Numbered from the stretch's first letter, positions 20,843-29,242 are shown. The stretch: DNA of 64,000 nt from Candidatus Dadabacteria bacterium (GCA_009840385.1 VXNX01000009.1:1-64000), one strand, 5' to 3'. The notes: a model not told the origin generated them from the letters alone. Translations and numbers: made by a program.

Positions 20843-21991
20843 TTAGTTTTTTTCCGAGTGCAGCTTTATGGTTTCAAGGACTATCTCCGCTGACCTGCGG
20901 AATTCATCGAGCAGGAGATACTCGTTTACCGTGTGAAGCTCATACATTCCTGTTCCCAGGTTTACGCACTCGATTCCTTTTTCGTTTATGAAATTCGCGT
21001 CGCATCCTCCGCCGCTTGTGTGAAGTTCTATGTCGTGGTCCAGGTTTGCGGCGGCCTGGAGTACCAGTTCCGTCACAATTGCCTCCGGGGAGACGTTCAT
21101 TACGGGATACACGCGTTCTATTTCGATCTCTGCGCGCGCGCCGACTCTTTCTCCGTCGAGGAGGAGTTCCCTGCTTTCTGTTGCTTCGAGAAAGCAGTCG
21201 CGCATGTGTTTTATCTGCGCGTCAAGTTTCCCTTCGTCGTGGCTTCGAGCCTCAGCCTTTATCTCAACCAGGCCCGGGACTATGTTCGTCGCGGATCCTC
21301 CCTTTACCTTTCCTATGTTCGCAGTTGTTTCATGGTCTATTCTTCCGAGCTTCATTTTCGAGACGGCGTCGCTTAGGATCTCTACCGCGCTTATTCCGTT
21401 CTCGGGACAGAGTCCCGAATGGGCCTCAACGCCGTGTATCTTTACATCCATGATGTCGGAGCAGGGACACCTGAGGACAAGTCTCTGCGGGGTGCTGCTG
21501 TCAAGGACTATTCCGTAGGAACTGTTGAAGTTCGAAGAGTCAAGGAACTTCGCTCCGAGGAGGCCGACTTCCTCGCAGATGGTAAACGCGACCTCTATAT
21601 CCCCGCAGGGAATATCGTTTTCCCTTAGGGCTCTTAGCACCTCGACTATTATTGACACGCCGCTTTTATCGTCGCTTCCCAGTATCGTCGTACCGTCGCT
21701 TCTCATAACGCCGTCCTCAACGCTCGGTTTTATCCCCTCTCCGGGGCTTACCGTGTCCATGTGAGAGCAGAGGAAAAAGGGCGGCGCATCCTTCTTTGTT
21801 CCGGGAAGCTTGACTATCAGGTTGCCGATGTTTCCCCCGACCTTGTCTCCCGCGTCGTCGTAGAAGCAGTCAGCCCCCAGGTCCTTCATTTCTTCCTCGA
21901 GCCTCAAGGCTACATCCTTTTCCTTTCTTGATGGACTGTCTATACGTATGATGTCCATCAGATGACGGGTCATTCTTTCTTCTTGGATCAT
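20843..21991 (-). CDS. M20-family metallopeptidase, tripeptidase T-like
   Basis: A 382-residue M20 peptidase. Two-zinc ligands and catalytic residues are visible: His77/Asp79 in CSHMDT, Asp107 or Asp108 in LGSDDKSG, Glu140/Glu141 in ICEEVG, Asp164 in VLDSS and a final His in YELHTVNEY. The dimerisation domain sits in the middle. PepT-like enzymes trim short peptides in the cytoplasm. It is the first gene of the minus-strand operon ending in purF and is divergent from pepA, another peptidase, across a 166-base promoter region. Confidence 0.87.
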   Translation of the reverse strand: MIQEERMTRHLMDIIRIDSPSRKEKDVALRLEEEMKDLGADCFYDDAGDKVGGNIGNLIVKLPGTKKDAPPFFLCSHMDTVSPGEGIKPSVEDGVMRSDGTTILGSDDKSGVSIIVEVLRALRENDIPCGDIEVAFTICEEVGLLGAKFLDSSNFNSSYGIVLDSSTPQRLVLRCPCSDIMDVKIHGVEAHSGLCPENGISAVEILSDAVSKMKLGRIDHETTANIGKVKGGSATNIVPGLVEIKAEARSHDEGKLDAQIKHMRDCFLEATESRELLLDGERVGARAEIEIERVYPVMNVSPEAIVTELVLQAAANLDHDIELHTSGGGCDANFINEKGIECVNLGTGMYELHTVNEYLLLDEFRRSAEIVLETIKLHSEKN

Positions 21992-22079
21992 GGTGGTTTT
22001 CTCTTTTTAGCTGGATTAGACGGTTAAAGGATATTTGAAAAACCCCCGTATTAAAAGATTCTTTTTGTTTTACCGGGTG

Positions 22080-22108
22080 TTGGTAGTGTAGAATTACTTC
22101 TCTATTAA
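22080..22108 (+). promoter_or_regulatory. Possible sigma70-type promoter for pepA
   Basis: TTGGTA at 22080-22085 and TATTAA at 22103-22108 are separated by 17 bases, each matching the consensus at four of six positions. The boxes lie 50 bases upstream of the pepA ATG in an AT-rich divergent region. The call rests on spacing and position only. Confidence 0.35.
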
Positions 22109-22157
22109 AATATCGGTATCTCGGCCGTGTTCTTAAATCTGGATAAATGGTGAAAAA

Positions 22158-23627
22158 ATGGATTTTTTTCTGATAAAGGGTGATGTTGCCGACGTTGAGT
22201 CGGATTCAATCGTTTTTCTATGCTATGAAGGGCAGAGGCTTCCTGCCGCTGCCAGGAAAATTGACAGTAAACTCGGAGGGTTTCTTTCAGGCAAAGTGAA
22301 GCTGTCCGATTTTAAGGGCGGTTTCGGAAAAACGATTCTTGTTGATACCCCGGGCGATTTCAACACGAAAACGGTTGTTCTCCTTGGCCTTGGCAAAAGA
22401 GAAAATCTCGGGTCACTTGAGGCTTTTCGCGCCGCAAATATCGCAGTCGCGAGAACCGGCCAGCGCTCCCGCACGGTTTCAGTTGATTTTTCCAACGTGG
22501 ACAGAGGCTTTCTTAAAGTTTTTCTCGAGGGCATGGCCTGCGGCACGTATGAATACGGAAAGCTTAAATCCTCGGGAAGAAAGAGAAATCGCATAGAAAA
22601 AGTATGTGTGGCGTCAAGGAGAATCTCGGCCGATTATTTCAGCACAGAAGCCGCACACGCAAGCGCCGTTTCAAAGAGCGTGGCTTTTTCAAGAGACCTT
22701 GTGAATGATCCTCCGAATATGCTTACGCCCTCAATCCTGGCTGAGCACGCACTTTCGATTTCCGAAGAGTCAGAGCACCTCAGCTGCAAGGTTCTCGGCA
22801 AGGAAGAGATAAGGGAGATGGGGATGGGAGGACTCTCCGCGGTTTCTTTTGGAAGCAGTGAGCCCCCGAGGTTCATCCATCTTACCTACTCGCCTCCGGT
22901 AAGGTCTCGCAAGAAAGTCGCTATTGTCGGCAAGGGTATAACTTTTGATTCGGGAGGACTGTGCCTTAAGCCTGCAGACAGCATGAGAACTATGAAAATG
23001 GACATGTCCGGTGCCGCGGTCGTACTGGGCACCATGAAGGCACTGGGAGAACTGACTCCCAGCATCAACGTTCACGGCCTTGTCCCGGCCACCGAAAACA
23101 TGACCGGCGCGTCGGCCTACAAGCCGGACGACGTGGTGACGGCCCTTAACGGCAAAACGATAGAAATCATAAACACCGACGCCGAGGGCAGGGTGGCGCT
23201 TTCCGATGCGCTCAGCTACGCTGTCCGCCTTGGAGTTTCCGAGATAGTGGATCTCGCTACCCTTACCGGCGCCTGCATAGTCGGGCTCGGCCTTCACAAC
23301 GCCGGGGTTATGGGTAATAACGCGAATCTTGTGAAGTCGATTCTGAATTCCTCGCGCGATGTCGGGGAGAAAATGTGGGAACTTCCCCTTGATGCGGAGT
23401 TAAGAGAGGAAATAAGAAGTCGAGTGGCCGACGTTAAGAATGTCGGGAGCAGGTGGGGCGGGGCGATAACCGCGGCGCTTTTCCTCGAGAACTTCGTTTC
23501 GGATGTTCCGTGGGTTCATATAGATATAGCCGGCCCCTCGTACGTGGAAAAATCTTCTGACTGGTATCAGTACGGGGCGAGTGGGTTTGGCGTGAGAACC
23601 ATGGTTAACTACCTGATGAACAGGTAG
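22158..23627 (+). CDS. pepA: Leucyl aminopeptidase (M17)
   Basis: A 489-residue M17 aminopeptidase. The C-terminal catalytic domain (from about 165) has the metal/active-site motifs ITFDSGGLCLKPADSM and the family signature NTDAEGRVALSDAL. The N-terminal domain (1 to about 160) is the variable macro-like domain. Hexameric LAPs remove N-terminal residues from peptides in the cytoplasm; PepA in some bacteria also binds DNA, which cannot be judged here. It is divergent from the tripeptidase-like gene. Confidence 0.94.
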   Translation: MDFFLIKGDVADVESDSIVFLCYEGQRLPAAARKIDSKLGGFLSGKVKLSDFKGGFGKTILVDTPGDFNTKTVVLLGLGKRENLGSLEAFRAANIAVARTGQRSRTVSVDFSNVDRGFLKVFLEGMACGTYEYGKLKSSGRKRNRIEKVCVASRRISADYFSTEAAHASAVSKSVAFSRDLVNDPPNMLTPSILAEHALSISEESEHLSCKVLGKEEIREMGMGGLSAVSFGSSEPPRFIHLTYSPPVRSRKKVAIVGKGITFDSGGLCLKPADSMRTMKMDMSGAAVVLGTMKALGELTPSINVHGLVPATENMTGASAYKPDDVVTALNGKTIEIINTDAEGRVALSDALSYAVRLGVSEIVDLATLTGACIVGLGLHNAGVMGNNANLVKSILNSSRDVGEKMWELPLDAELREEIRSRVADVKNVGSRWGGAITAALFLENFVSDVPWVHIDIAGPSYVEKSSDWYQYGASGFGVRTMVNYLMNR

Positions 23628-23712
23628 GTTTTTTCTGCTGGTTGCTTCTTGTGCCCGACGATCTGCTCTGCTAGCATATCCCCCTACACTTTGGATGTAC
23701 TGAAGAAGACCT

Positions 23713-24333
23713 ATGTTGACACTTTACGATGACCCGATTTCCGGCAACGGCTACAAGGTCCGGCTGATCCTCTGGCTCACCGGCAAGGCTTTTCAAGTAG
23801 TCAATCTAGACATCTTGAATGGCGAAACCCGAACCCCGGAATTCCTGGCGATCAACCCGAATGGAAAGATCCCGACCCTGGTGCTTGAAGATGGTTCTGT
23901 GCTCTCGGAATCAAACGCGATCTTGTTTCATTTTGCCGAAGGAACCGACTATTTGCCGTCTGAGGCCTTCAAGCGAGCCCAGGTTCTGCAATGGTTGTTC
24001 TGGGAGCAATACAGCCATGAGCCAAATATCGCTACTTCACGTTTTCTGCTCCAGCATCGTGAGCTTACAGGCGACGTTTTAGCTGCGTTAGAAGCCAAGA
24101 AGGCGCCCGGCGAAGCCGCGCTGGCGCTTATGGAAAAACATCTTGCTTCTCATATCTTTCTGGTTGCCGAGACTTTCTCAATTGCCGATATTGCGCTCTA
24201 TGCGTACACTCATGTTGCTGAGGAAGGTGGGTTTGCTTTAGATGAATATCCTGCAATCCGGGCTTGGATTAAGCGAGTTGAGAATGTTCCCGGATTTGTA
24301 GCCATGGGCGAGACAAACAATGAAGTTCTTTGA
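23713..24333 (+). CDS. Glutathione S-transferase-like protein, probably acquired
   Basis: A 206-residue GST. The N-terminal thioredoxin-like domain (1 to about 78) has NPNGKIPTL with the cis-Pro and ESNAI, which binds glutathione's gamma-glutamyl part. The all-helical C-terminal domain has SIADIALYAY. Composition sets it apart: all seven arginines use CGN and none AGA/AGG, and none of twelve isoleucines uses ATA, codons its neighbours use freely. This suggests recent transfer. It sits alone between pepA and convergent ilvE. Glutathione synthesis genes are not visible here. Confidence 0.88.
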   Translation: MLTLYDDPISGNGYKVRLILWLTGKAFQVVNLDILNGETRTPEFLAINPNGKIPTLVLEDGSVLSESNAILFHFAEGTDYLPSEAFKRAQVLQWLFWEQYSHEPNIATSRFLLQHRELTGDVLAALEAKKAPGEAALALMEKHLASHIFLVAETFSIADIALYAYTHVAEEGGFALDEYPAIRAWIKRVENVPGFVAMGETNNEVL

Positions 24334-24380
24334 AGAAGCTTCGGGCGCATTACTATTGAGTTAAAAATGGGGGAAGCGGT

Positions 24381-25301
24381 TCAGGGAATGTAGTCAAGCC
24401 AGTGGCTGAATTTCTCGTCCTCGCCTTTTATTACGGCAAAATATCTTTTCTGGAGTTTCTTTGTTATTTCTCCAGGTTTTCCCGAACCTATTTTTTTGCC
24501 GTCAACTTCCCTGATAGGCGTAACTTCAGCGGCTGTACCGGTGAAAAAGGCTTCATCCGCGATATAAAGCTCGTCCCTTGTGAAACGCTGCTCTTTTACC
24601 ACGATGCCTTCGGCGGCGGCGAGGTCCAGAACGCACTTTCTGGTTATTCCTTCCAGTATGGAAGTTAGAGGAGGAGTCTTGAGAATACCGTTTCTCACGA
24701 TGAAGATATTCTCCCCGCTTCCTTCGGCCACGTAACCTTCCGAATCGAGCAGTATTGCCTCATCAAAACCGAGGTCGGCCGCCTCCTGGCGGGCCATTAC
24801 CGAGTTTACGTAGTTTCCGCATATCTTGGCCTTGGTCATAAACGAGTTAACGTGCATTCTCGTATAGGAGGATATCTTTACCCTGATTCCGTTGGCAATC
24901 GCGTCGTCACCCAGATATGTCCCCCACGGCCATACGGCTATCGCCACGTTTACGGCGTTATCTCCGGGAAGTATCCCTTTTTTCCCCGGTCCGATGAAAG
25001 CTATTGGCCTGATGTAAGCTTCATCAAGTCCGTTTTCACGCAGAAGGTCCATTATCGCGTCGCAGAGGGTCTGCATTTTATATGGAATCTCTATGCCGGC
25101 CACATGCGCCGAAGTGTAAAGCCTCTCCATGTGTTCGGTGAGCTTTAAGATGGCCGACTTTCCGTTAGAGCATTTATAAGCTCTTACGCCTTCAAAGGCG
25201 CCGAGGCCGTAGTGGAGGGTGTGGGTAAGGACGTGCACGTTCGCCTCGTCCCAAGGCACTGTTTTTCCGTTAAACCAAATTCTGGATTGGTCGTCTGACA
25301 T
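24381..25301 (-). CDS. ilvE: Branched-chain amino acid aminotransferase
   Basis: A 306-residue class IV (fold type IV) PLP aminotransferase, the usual IlvE length. The PLP lysine is Lys159, four residues before the Asn of CGNYVNS, matching E. coli Lys159. The segment GYVAEGSGENIF binds the cofactor phosphate, and the N-terminal HYGLGAFEGVRAY is also family-typical. It makes or degrades Leu, Ile and Val with 2-oxoglutarate. A near-consensus promoter lies about 40 bases upstream. A D-amino acid aminotransferase is less likely given the motifs. Confidence 0.93.
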   Translation of the reverse strand: MSDDQSRIWFNGKTVPWDEANVHVLTHTLHYGLGAFEGVRAYKCSNGKSAILKLTEHMERLYTSAHVAGIEIPYKMQTLCDAIMDLLRENGLDEAYIRPIAFIGPGKKGILPGDNAVNVAIAVWPWGTYLGDDAIANGIRVKISSYTRMHVNSFMTKAKICGNYVNSVMARQEAADLGFDEAILLDSEGYVAEGSGENIFIVRNGILKTPPLTSILEGITRKCVLDLAAAEGIVVKEQRFTRDELYIADEAFFTGTAAEVTPIREVDGKKIGSGKPGEITKKLQKRYFAVIKGEDEKFSHWLDYIP

Positions 25302-25341
25302 AATCTGTTACCACGATTCAGGGAAAGAAAAGTTCGCAAAC

Positions 25342-25370
25342 ATTATTATTATTCCCCTTTTCATTGTCAA
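25342..25370 (-). promoter_or_regulatory. Sigma70-type promoter of ilvE
   Basis: On the minus strand TTGACA (25365-25370) is followed after exactly 17 bases by AATAAT (25342-25347), six and five matches to consensus. The predicted start is near 25335, leaving a leader of about 33 bases. Confidence 0.7.
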
Positions 25371-25396
25371 GCTTAATCGAGGACCGGGTATCTCTC

Positions 25397-25777
25397 TTAC
25401 TGCTGTTTCAGATTCTCTTTGATTATCGCGCTCATTTCCCGTGAAAACTTCGATCTTGGAATAACAAGGTCCACTCCCTTTTCCTTGAATTTATCGGCAA
25501 GCTCCCTTTCCACATGCGGCAGATATCCTATGCAGAAGACTTTGCCGTGTTTTTTAGAGTTCTTTAGCTTGGTAAATACCTTCTCGGCGTCAATTTTTCT
25601 TGAGGCAAGATCGATAATCACAAGGTCAATGGTTTTCCCCTCGATTTTGTCTGGAAGCTCTTCGCGGTTTTTTACCTTTATCACACCGATATCAAGGTCT
25701 TTGGCCGTGTTCTCAATCTTTGACGAGAAAAACACGTCGTCAGCAACTACACAAATTGTTTTTCGCGAGGTTCTCAT
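25397..25777 (-). CDS. Response-regulator receiver-like protein, stand-alone, probably atypical
   Basis: A 126-residue protein that reads like one receiver domain and nothing else. Strand 1 ends in VVADD (acid pair), and strand 3 reads DLVIIDLAS with an Asp at the phospho-acceptor position. Strand 4 reads FCIGYLPHV where a Thr/Ser is normally found, and strand 5 reads DLVIPRSKF where a KP pair is expected. The conserved switch residues are therefore altered, suggesting a degenerate receiver. No histidine kinase is nearby. The name rests on secondary-structure pattern only. Confidence 0.55.
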   Translation of the reverse strand: MRTSRKTICVVADDVFFSSKIENTAKDLDIGVIKVKNREELPDKIEGKTIDLVIIDLASRKIDAEKVFTKLKNSKKHGKVFCIGYLPHVERELADKFKEKGVDLVIPRSKFSREMSAIIKENLKQQ

Positions 25778-25871
25778 TGCGTGAAATAATAAATAGAAAT
25801 GGCAGATTCCAGTCCGGCGTCATCTATGGCGGTAATTGGCTTTACCCGTAAATTTCACTTCCCACATAAGT

Positions 25872-26141
25872 CTAGAGGTCGTATTTCTTCTGTATTTCGG
25901 AAAAAGGAATTGACTTTTCTCCGGAAGCGATAAATTCCTTGTAAACCCTATCGGCTTCTTCATAGTCTTCGATGTCTTCAAGCTTGCTCATCAAAAACGA
26001 CTCCAAGGCCTTTTTTACGTAATAACTCTTTGGCCTTTTCTCTGCTCTCGAAATCTCGCTGAGCATTTCACCGAGTTCCACGGGAATCTGCGCCGATATG
26101 CTGACCGTATTGCGACGATTGGACCCAGTTTCCTTAGCCAT
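25872..26141 (-). CDS. Ribbon-helix-helix DNA-binding protein (CopG/antitoxin-like)
   Basis: An 89-residue protein starting at the ATG at 26141, preceded eight bases upstream by AGGGGG; a longer reading frame upstream lacks support and runs into the divergent EamA promoter region. Residues about 11-50 fit a ribbon-helix-helix fold: a polar strand (NTVSISAQIP), helix (VELGEMLSEISRAE) and helix (KSYYVKKALESFLMSK). The acidic tail would suit a toxin-binding antitoxin, but no RelE/ParE-like toxin gene lies on either side, so it may be a plain autoregulator. Confidence 0.72.
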   Translation of the reverse strand: MAKETGSNRRNTVSISAQIPVELGEMLSEISRAEKRPKSYYVKKALESFLMSKLEDIEDYEEADRVYKEFIASGEKSIPFSEIQKKYDL

Positions 26142-26243
26142 ATCAATTTCCCCCTGCAACTGAATATAGTAAATTTTAACAGTTTTTGTAGATGTTATTG
26201 ATTCTACGAACCGCGAATAAGGCTGAATACGTATGGCGTAAGT

Positions 26244-26249
26244 TATAAT
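26244..26249 (+). promoter_or_regulatory. Possible -10 box of the EamA gene
   Basis: A perfect TATAAT lies 31 bases upstream of the ATG at 26281, in a 139-base divergent region. No convincing -35 box is seen at 16-18 bases upstream, so confidence is low. Confidence 0.3.
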
Positions 26250-26280
26250 AGAGGAATCAAAAAACCGTAAGGAGAATAAG

Positions 26281-26715
26281 ATGAAAGCTACTCTGATTGC
26301 TTTTCTTGTGGCTATGATATTCGGAATTAACCCGATTTTTGAAAAACTGAGCCTGAAGGATGCCTCTCCGCTTTCGGTAATCACGATAAGGTTTATTTTC
26401 ACCTCGTTGTGTCTCGTAGGCTTAGTGCTGGCTACGGGCAGGTTCGCCCAGGTCGTTGACGTCGACGGCAGGACGCTTTTCTGGATACTTCTGTCGGGAC
26501 TGATCGGAGGATTGATCGGTCTTTTTCTCTATTTCACGGCTCTTCAGATGGCCGATACCTCAAAAATTGTCGCAATAGTGGCCACTTTTCCCATGTTTAC
26601 GGCCATATACGCTTATCTTTTTCTGGGAGAGGCCCCGGGGCCCATGAGGATTACTGGAATCGCCTTTATCGTAGTCGGTTCCATACTTATTGAATGGAAC
26701 CTGCTTGCGAAGTAA
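26281..26715 (+). CDS. Half-size EamA/DMT-family membrane protein
   Basis: A 144-residue integral membrane protein with about five hydrophobic segments and a single EamA unit; typical DMT transporters have two units and ten spans (about 290 residues). Recognisable parts are the N-terminal ALIAFL-type first helix followed by FGINPIFEKLSL, and the late FLGEAPGPMRITGIAFIVVG, which matches the end of an EamA repeat. It would have to work as a dimer, like small multidrug resistance proteins. Substrate unknown. AAGGAG lies just before the ATG, and the gene converges with the TPR gene, six bases apart. Confidence 0.8.
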   Translation: MKATLIAFLVAMIFGINPIFEKLSLKDASPLSVITIRFIFTSLCLVGLVLATGRFAQVVDVDGRTLFWILLSGLIGGLIGLFLYFTALQMADTSKIVAIVATFPMFTAIYAYLFLGEAPGPMRITGIAFIVVGSILIEWNLLAK

Positions 26716-26720
26716 CGTGT

Positions 26721-27038
26721 CTAGATATCCAGAGATTCCAGGTAATCACGGAATTCCTCAGCCATGTCCGGATGTCCGTGTCTTGATGCCGCCTCAATAC
26801 CTTTTTCATAAGCATCCTTTGCACTGTCCTGCATTCCGAGCTCAGTGTAGCAATGGCCAAGTATCCTGTAAGCGGCTCCTTCGTCGTCTTTAAGACGAAG
26901 GTAGACGTTAATCGTCTCTATGGTTTCCTCGTAGCGGTTAAGCTTGAAATATTCATTTGCAAGACTGTAGTGAACAAGGGGGTTTGCGGGGTTTTTCTCA
27001 AGTAACTTCTTAAATTTCTGAATTCTTTCTTCTGACAT
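26721..27038 (-). CDS. Small tetratricopeptide-repeat protein
   Basis: A 105-residue soluble protein made of about two and a half TPR units. NPLVHYSLANEYFKLNRYEE and AAYRILGHCYTELGMQDSA each show the W/L-G-Y-A-P spacing of the motif. Such repeats bind partner proteins. It is the last gene of the lpdA-lipB-TPR operon, 31 bases after lipB. No signal peptide is seen, so it is likely cytoplasmic. Function unknown. Confidence 0.75.
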   Translation of the reverse strand: MSEERIQKFKKLLEKNPANPLVHYSLANEYFKLNRYEETIETINVYLRLKDDEGAAYRILGHCYTELGMQDSAKDAYEKGIEAASRHGHPDMAEEFRDYLESLDI

Positions 27039-27069
27039 TTTTAACTGCCGACCCTGATTCCGAGAATCC

Positions 27070-27747
27070 CTAGTTTATCTCTTTTTCGCCTTTCAGGGTG
27101 AAGTCTTCAAAACCGAAGACACCCATGAAGTTTTTTATTACGGACTGTGTGACCTCGTCCATTCCAATACTCTCTTCATTTCCAAGCCAGCTTCCGATAG
27201 ACGTTATTCTCACATCCGTTATTCCGCAGGAGAGTATCAGCTCGAAATAATCAAGATTCGTGCTGACGTTAAGGGCAAATCCATGGTAGGTCACCCATTT
27301 TCTGATCGCTATTCCTATGGAGGCTATCTTGCTTCTTTTTACCCAGACTCCGGTGACCCCGTCTATTCTTCTGCCCTCGATTTCGAAGTCGCCGAGCGTT
27401 CTGATGATTACTTCCTCAATGCTTCGCAAGTGCTTTCGGATGTCCATCTCATGATTTTTGAGATTCAGTATGGGATAGCCGACGATCTGTCCCGGACCGT
27501 GAAAGGTTATGTCTCCTCCCCTAGACGCGTGTACGAAGGAGATCCCGTGTTTTTCAAGATATTCCTTTCTTACAAGCAGGTTTCCCGTGTTTCCCTTCCT
27601 TCCGGTGGTGATAGTCGGCGGGTGCTCAAGCAGAATAAGAGAGTCCGGTATTTCTTCTGTGATTCTTTTGGCGAGAAGGTTTTCCTGGTACTCAAGCGCC
27701 TTCTCGTAGGGGATCGTCCCGAGTTCGTATATGTCCAGGGTACTCAT
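27070..27747 (-). CDS. lipB: Octanoyl-[acyl-carrier-protein]:protein octanoyltransferase
   Basis: A 225-residue LipB that moves octanoate from acyl carrier protein to lipoyl domains, the first step of lipoate synthesis. The signature RGGDITFHGPGQIVGYPI is at about residues 76-93. The catalytic dyad is visible as Lys140 in SKIASIG and Cys174 in LSCGITD. It follows lpdA by 27 bases, a sensible pairing because lipoamide dehydrogenase reoxidises the lipoyl groups it helps build. LipA is not in the window. Confidence 0.95.
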   Translation of the reverse strand: MSTLDIYELGTIPYEKALEYQENLLAKRITEEIPDSLILLEHPPTITTGRKGNTGNLLVRKEYLEKHGISFVHASRGGDITFHGPGQIVGYPILNLKNHEMDIRKHLRSIEEVIIRTLGDFEIEGRRIDGVTGVWVKRSKIASIGIAIRKWVTYHGFALNVSTNLDYFELILSCGITDVRITSIGSWLGNEESIGMDEVTQSVIKNFMGVFGFEDFTLKGEKEIN

Positions 27748-27774
27748 TGGGGCAGTGGCAAGATACCTCGTACC

Positions 27775-29205
27775 TCAGAAGTTCCTTACCCTTCCAAGCG
27801 CGTCAAGGGCTGCTTCCATCACGGCTTCGGAGAGAGTGGGGTGGGCGTGCTGGGTAGTGGCTATCTCATAAGGAGTTGTCTCCAGGGTTTTTGCCACTCC
27901 GATTTCCGCGATCATCTCGGTCGCTCCGTGGCCTATTATGTGGCTCCCGAGAAGTTCCTTTGTCCTCGAGTCAAAAATCATTTTTACAAAGCCGTCCGTT
28001 TCTCCGACCGCCACCGCCTTTCCAACGGCCCTGAAAGGAAATTTTCCTATATCCACATCATAACCCTGGTCTTCTGCCTGTTTTTCCGTAAGGCCGATCA
28101 TGGCCACTTCCGGCTGACAGTAAACGCAGCCCGGAATCGAGTTGTAATGCACTTTAGAGTTCATTCCCTTCATCCGCTCAATCGCGACGACTCCTTCCTC
28201 AGAGGCCTTGTGCGCGAGCATGGGACCTCCGATTACGTCCCCGATCGCGTAGATATTGGCGCAGGTGGTCATGTAGTCATCGTCTGTTTTTATGAACCCT
28301 CTTTCATCAAGCTCAACGCCCACGTCTTCAAGACCCATGCTGTCGCCCGTCTCGTAGAAGGCAAAAGAAGTCGGCGCCGCGTTTGCGACAGCCCTTCTTC
28401 CAACCGACACAAGCACCATGTCGGCCTTCAGGGCGGTCTGTTCACCCGAAACAGTGCTCTCCACCGTTACGGTTGCGGAACCTGAGGTCTTCTTAAGCGA
28501 TTTGTACACAGTCTCGTTGAGAATAGTCATTCCCTGCTTCGTGAAAATCTTCTTCGCCTCTTTTGCTATTTCTTCGTCAGCTCCCGGCAGGACCTGTTTT
28601 TCCATTTCCACTATTGTTACCTTGCTGCCGAAAGAGTTGTAGACATAGGCAAACTCCATTCCTATGTATCCCCCGCCTATTATTACTACGGAGCGGGGAA
28701 CCTCGGGATGCATTATCGCCTCGTCACTTGTCATTACCACTTTCCCGTCGATTTTAAGGCCGGGAAGCGTTCTAGGGACGGAACCCGTAGCAAGAAGTAT
28801 CCTCTCGCTCTCTATATCCTGAGGTTTCTTCCCCATAATGGAGATTCCGTGCTTTGACGTAAGCCTTCCGGTACCGCTTATAAGGGTGATGTTGTTTTTC
28901 TTGAAAAGCCCCTCTACGCCCCTGTTGAGAGAGGCTGAGGCTTTCCTGCTATTTTTTATTACTTCCGAGTAGTCAAAGGATAGCCCCTTGTGAGTGATTC
29001 CGTAACGTTTCGAGTCAAGAAAATGCGAGTACATCTCGGCGCATTTGAGAATTGCCTTTGAAGGTATGCATCCCCAGTTAAGGCATACTCCACCTGGTTT
29101 GTCCCGTTCCACGACGGCAACTTTCATGCCCATCTGCGCGGCCCTTATTGCCGATATGTATCCCCCAGGACCGGATCCTATAACTGCGAGGTCGAATTTT
29201 TCCAT
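27775..29205 (-). CDS. lpdA: Dihydrolipoyl dehydrogenase
   Basis: A 476-residue flavoprotein. FAD-binding GSGPGG is at 10-15 and the redox disulfide Cys41/Cys46 lies in GGVCLNWGCIPSK. The NAD-binding IGGGYIGMEFA is near 170-185, and the C-terminal catalytic His lies in HAHPTLSE. It is the E3 component of 2-oxoacid dehydrogenase complexes and the glycine cleavage system. A near-consensus promoter lies so close that the mRNA may begin only about three bases before the ATG; no Shine-Dalgarno sequence is visible. It heads the operon with lipB and a TPR gene. Confidence 0.95.
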   Translation of the reverse strand: MEKFDLAVIGSGPGGYISAIRAAQMGMKVAVVERDKPGGVCLNWGCIPSKAILKCAEMYSHFLDSKRYGITHKGLSFDYSEVIKNSRKASASLNRGVEGLFKKNNITLISGTGRLTSKHGISIMGKKPQDIESERILLATGSVPRTLPGLKIDGKVVMTSDEAIMHPEVPRSVVIIGGGYIGMEFAYVYNSFGSKVTIVEMEKQVLPGADEEIAKEAKKIFTKQGMTILNETVYKSLKKTSGSATVTVESTVSGEQTALKADMVLVSVGRRAVANAAPTSFAFYETGDSMGLEDVGVELDERGFIKTDDDYMTTCANIYAIGDVIGGPMLAHKASEEGVVAIERMKGMNSKVHYNSIPGCVYCQPEVAMIGLTEKQAEDQGYDVDIGKFPFRAVGKAVAVGETDGFVKMIFDSRTKELLGSHIIGHGATEMIAEIGVAKTLETTPYEIATTQHAHPTLSEAVMEAALDALGRVRNF

Positions 29206-29214
29206 TTGCGGGTA

Positions 29215-29242
29215 AGTATATTTATAATTGGCCCGTCGTCAA
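29215..29242 (-). promoter_or_regulatory. Sigma70-type promoter of lpdA, start-codon-proximal
   Basis: On the minus strand TTGACG (29237-29242) and TATACT (29215-29220) each match consensus at five of six positions, with a 16-base spacer. Only nine bases separate the -10 box from the lpdA ATG, so the expected transcript is nearly leaderless. Confidence 0.65.

Noticed and set aside
26142-26402. Long N-terminal extension of the ribbon-helix-helix gene
   Set aside because: It overlaps the EamA start on the other strand, is unlike the family, and the ATG at 26141 has a good ribosome-binding site.
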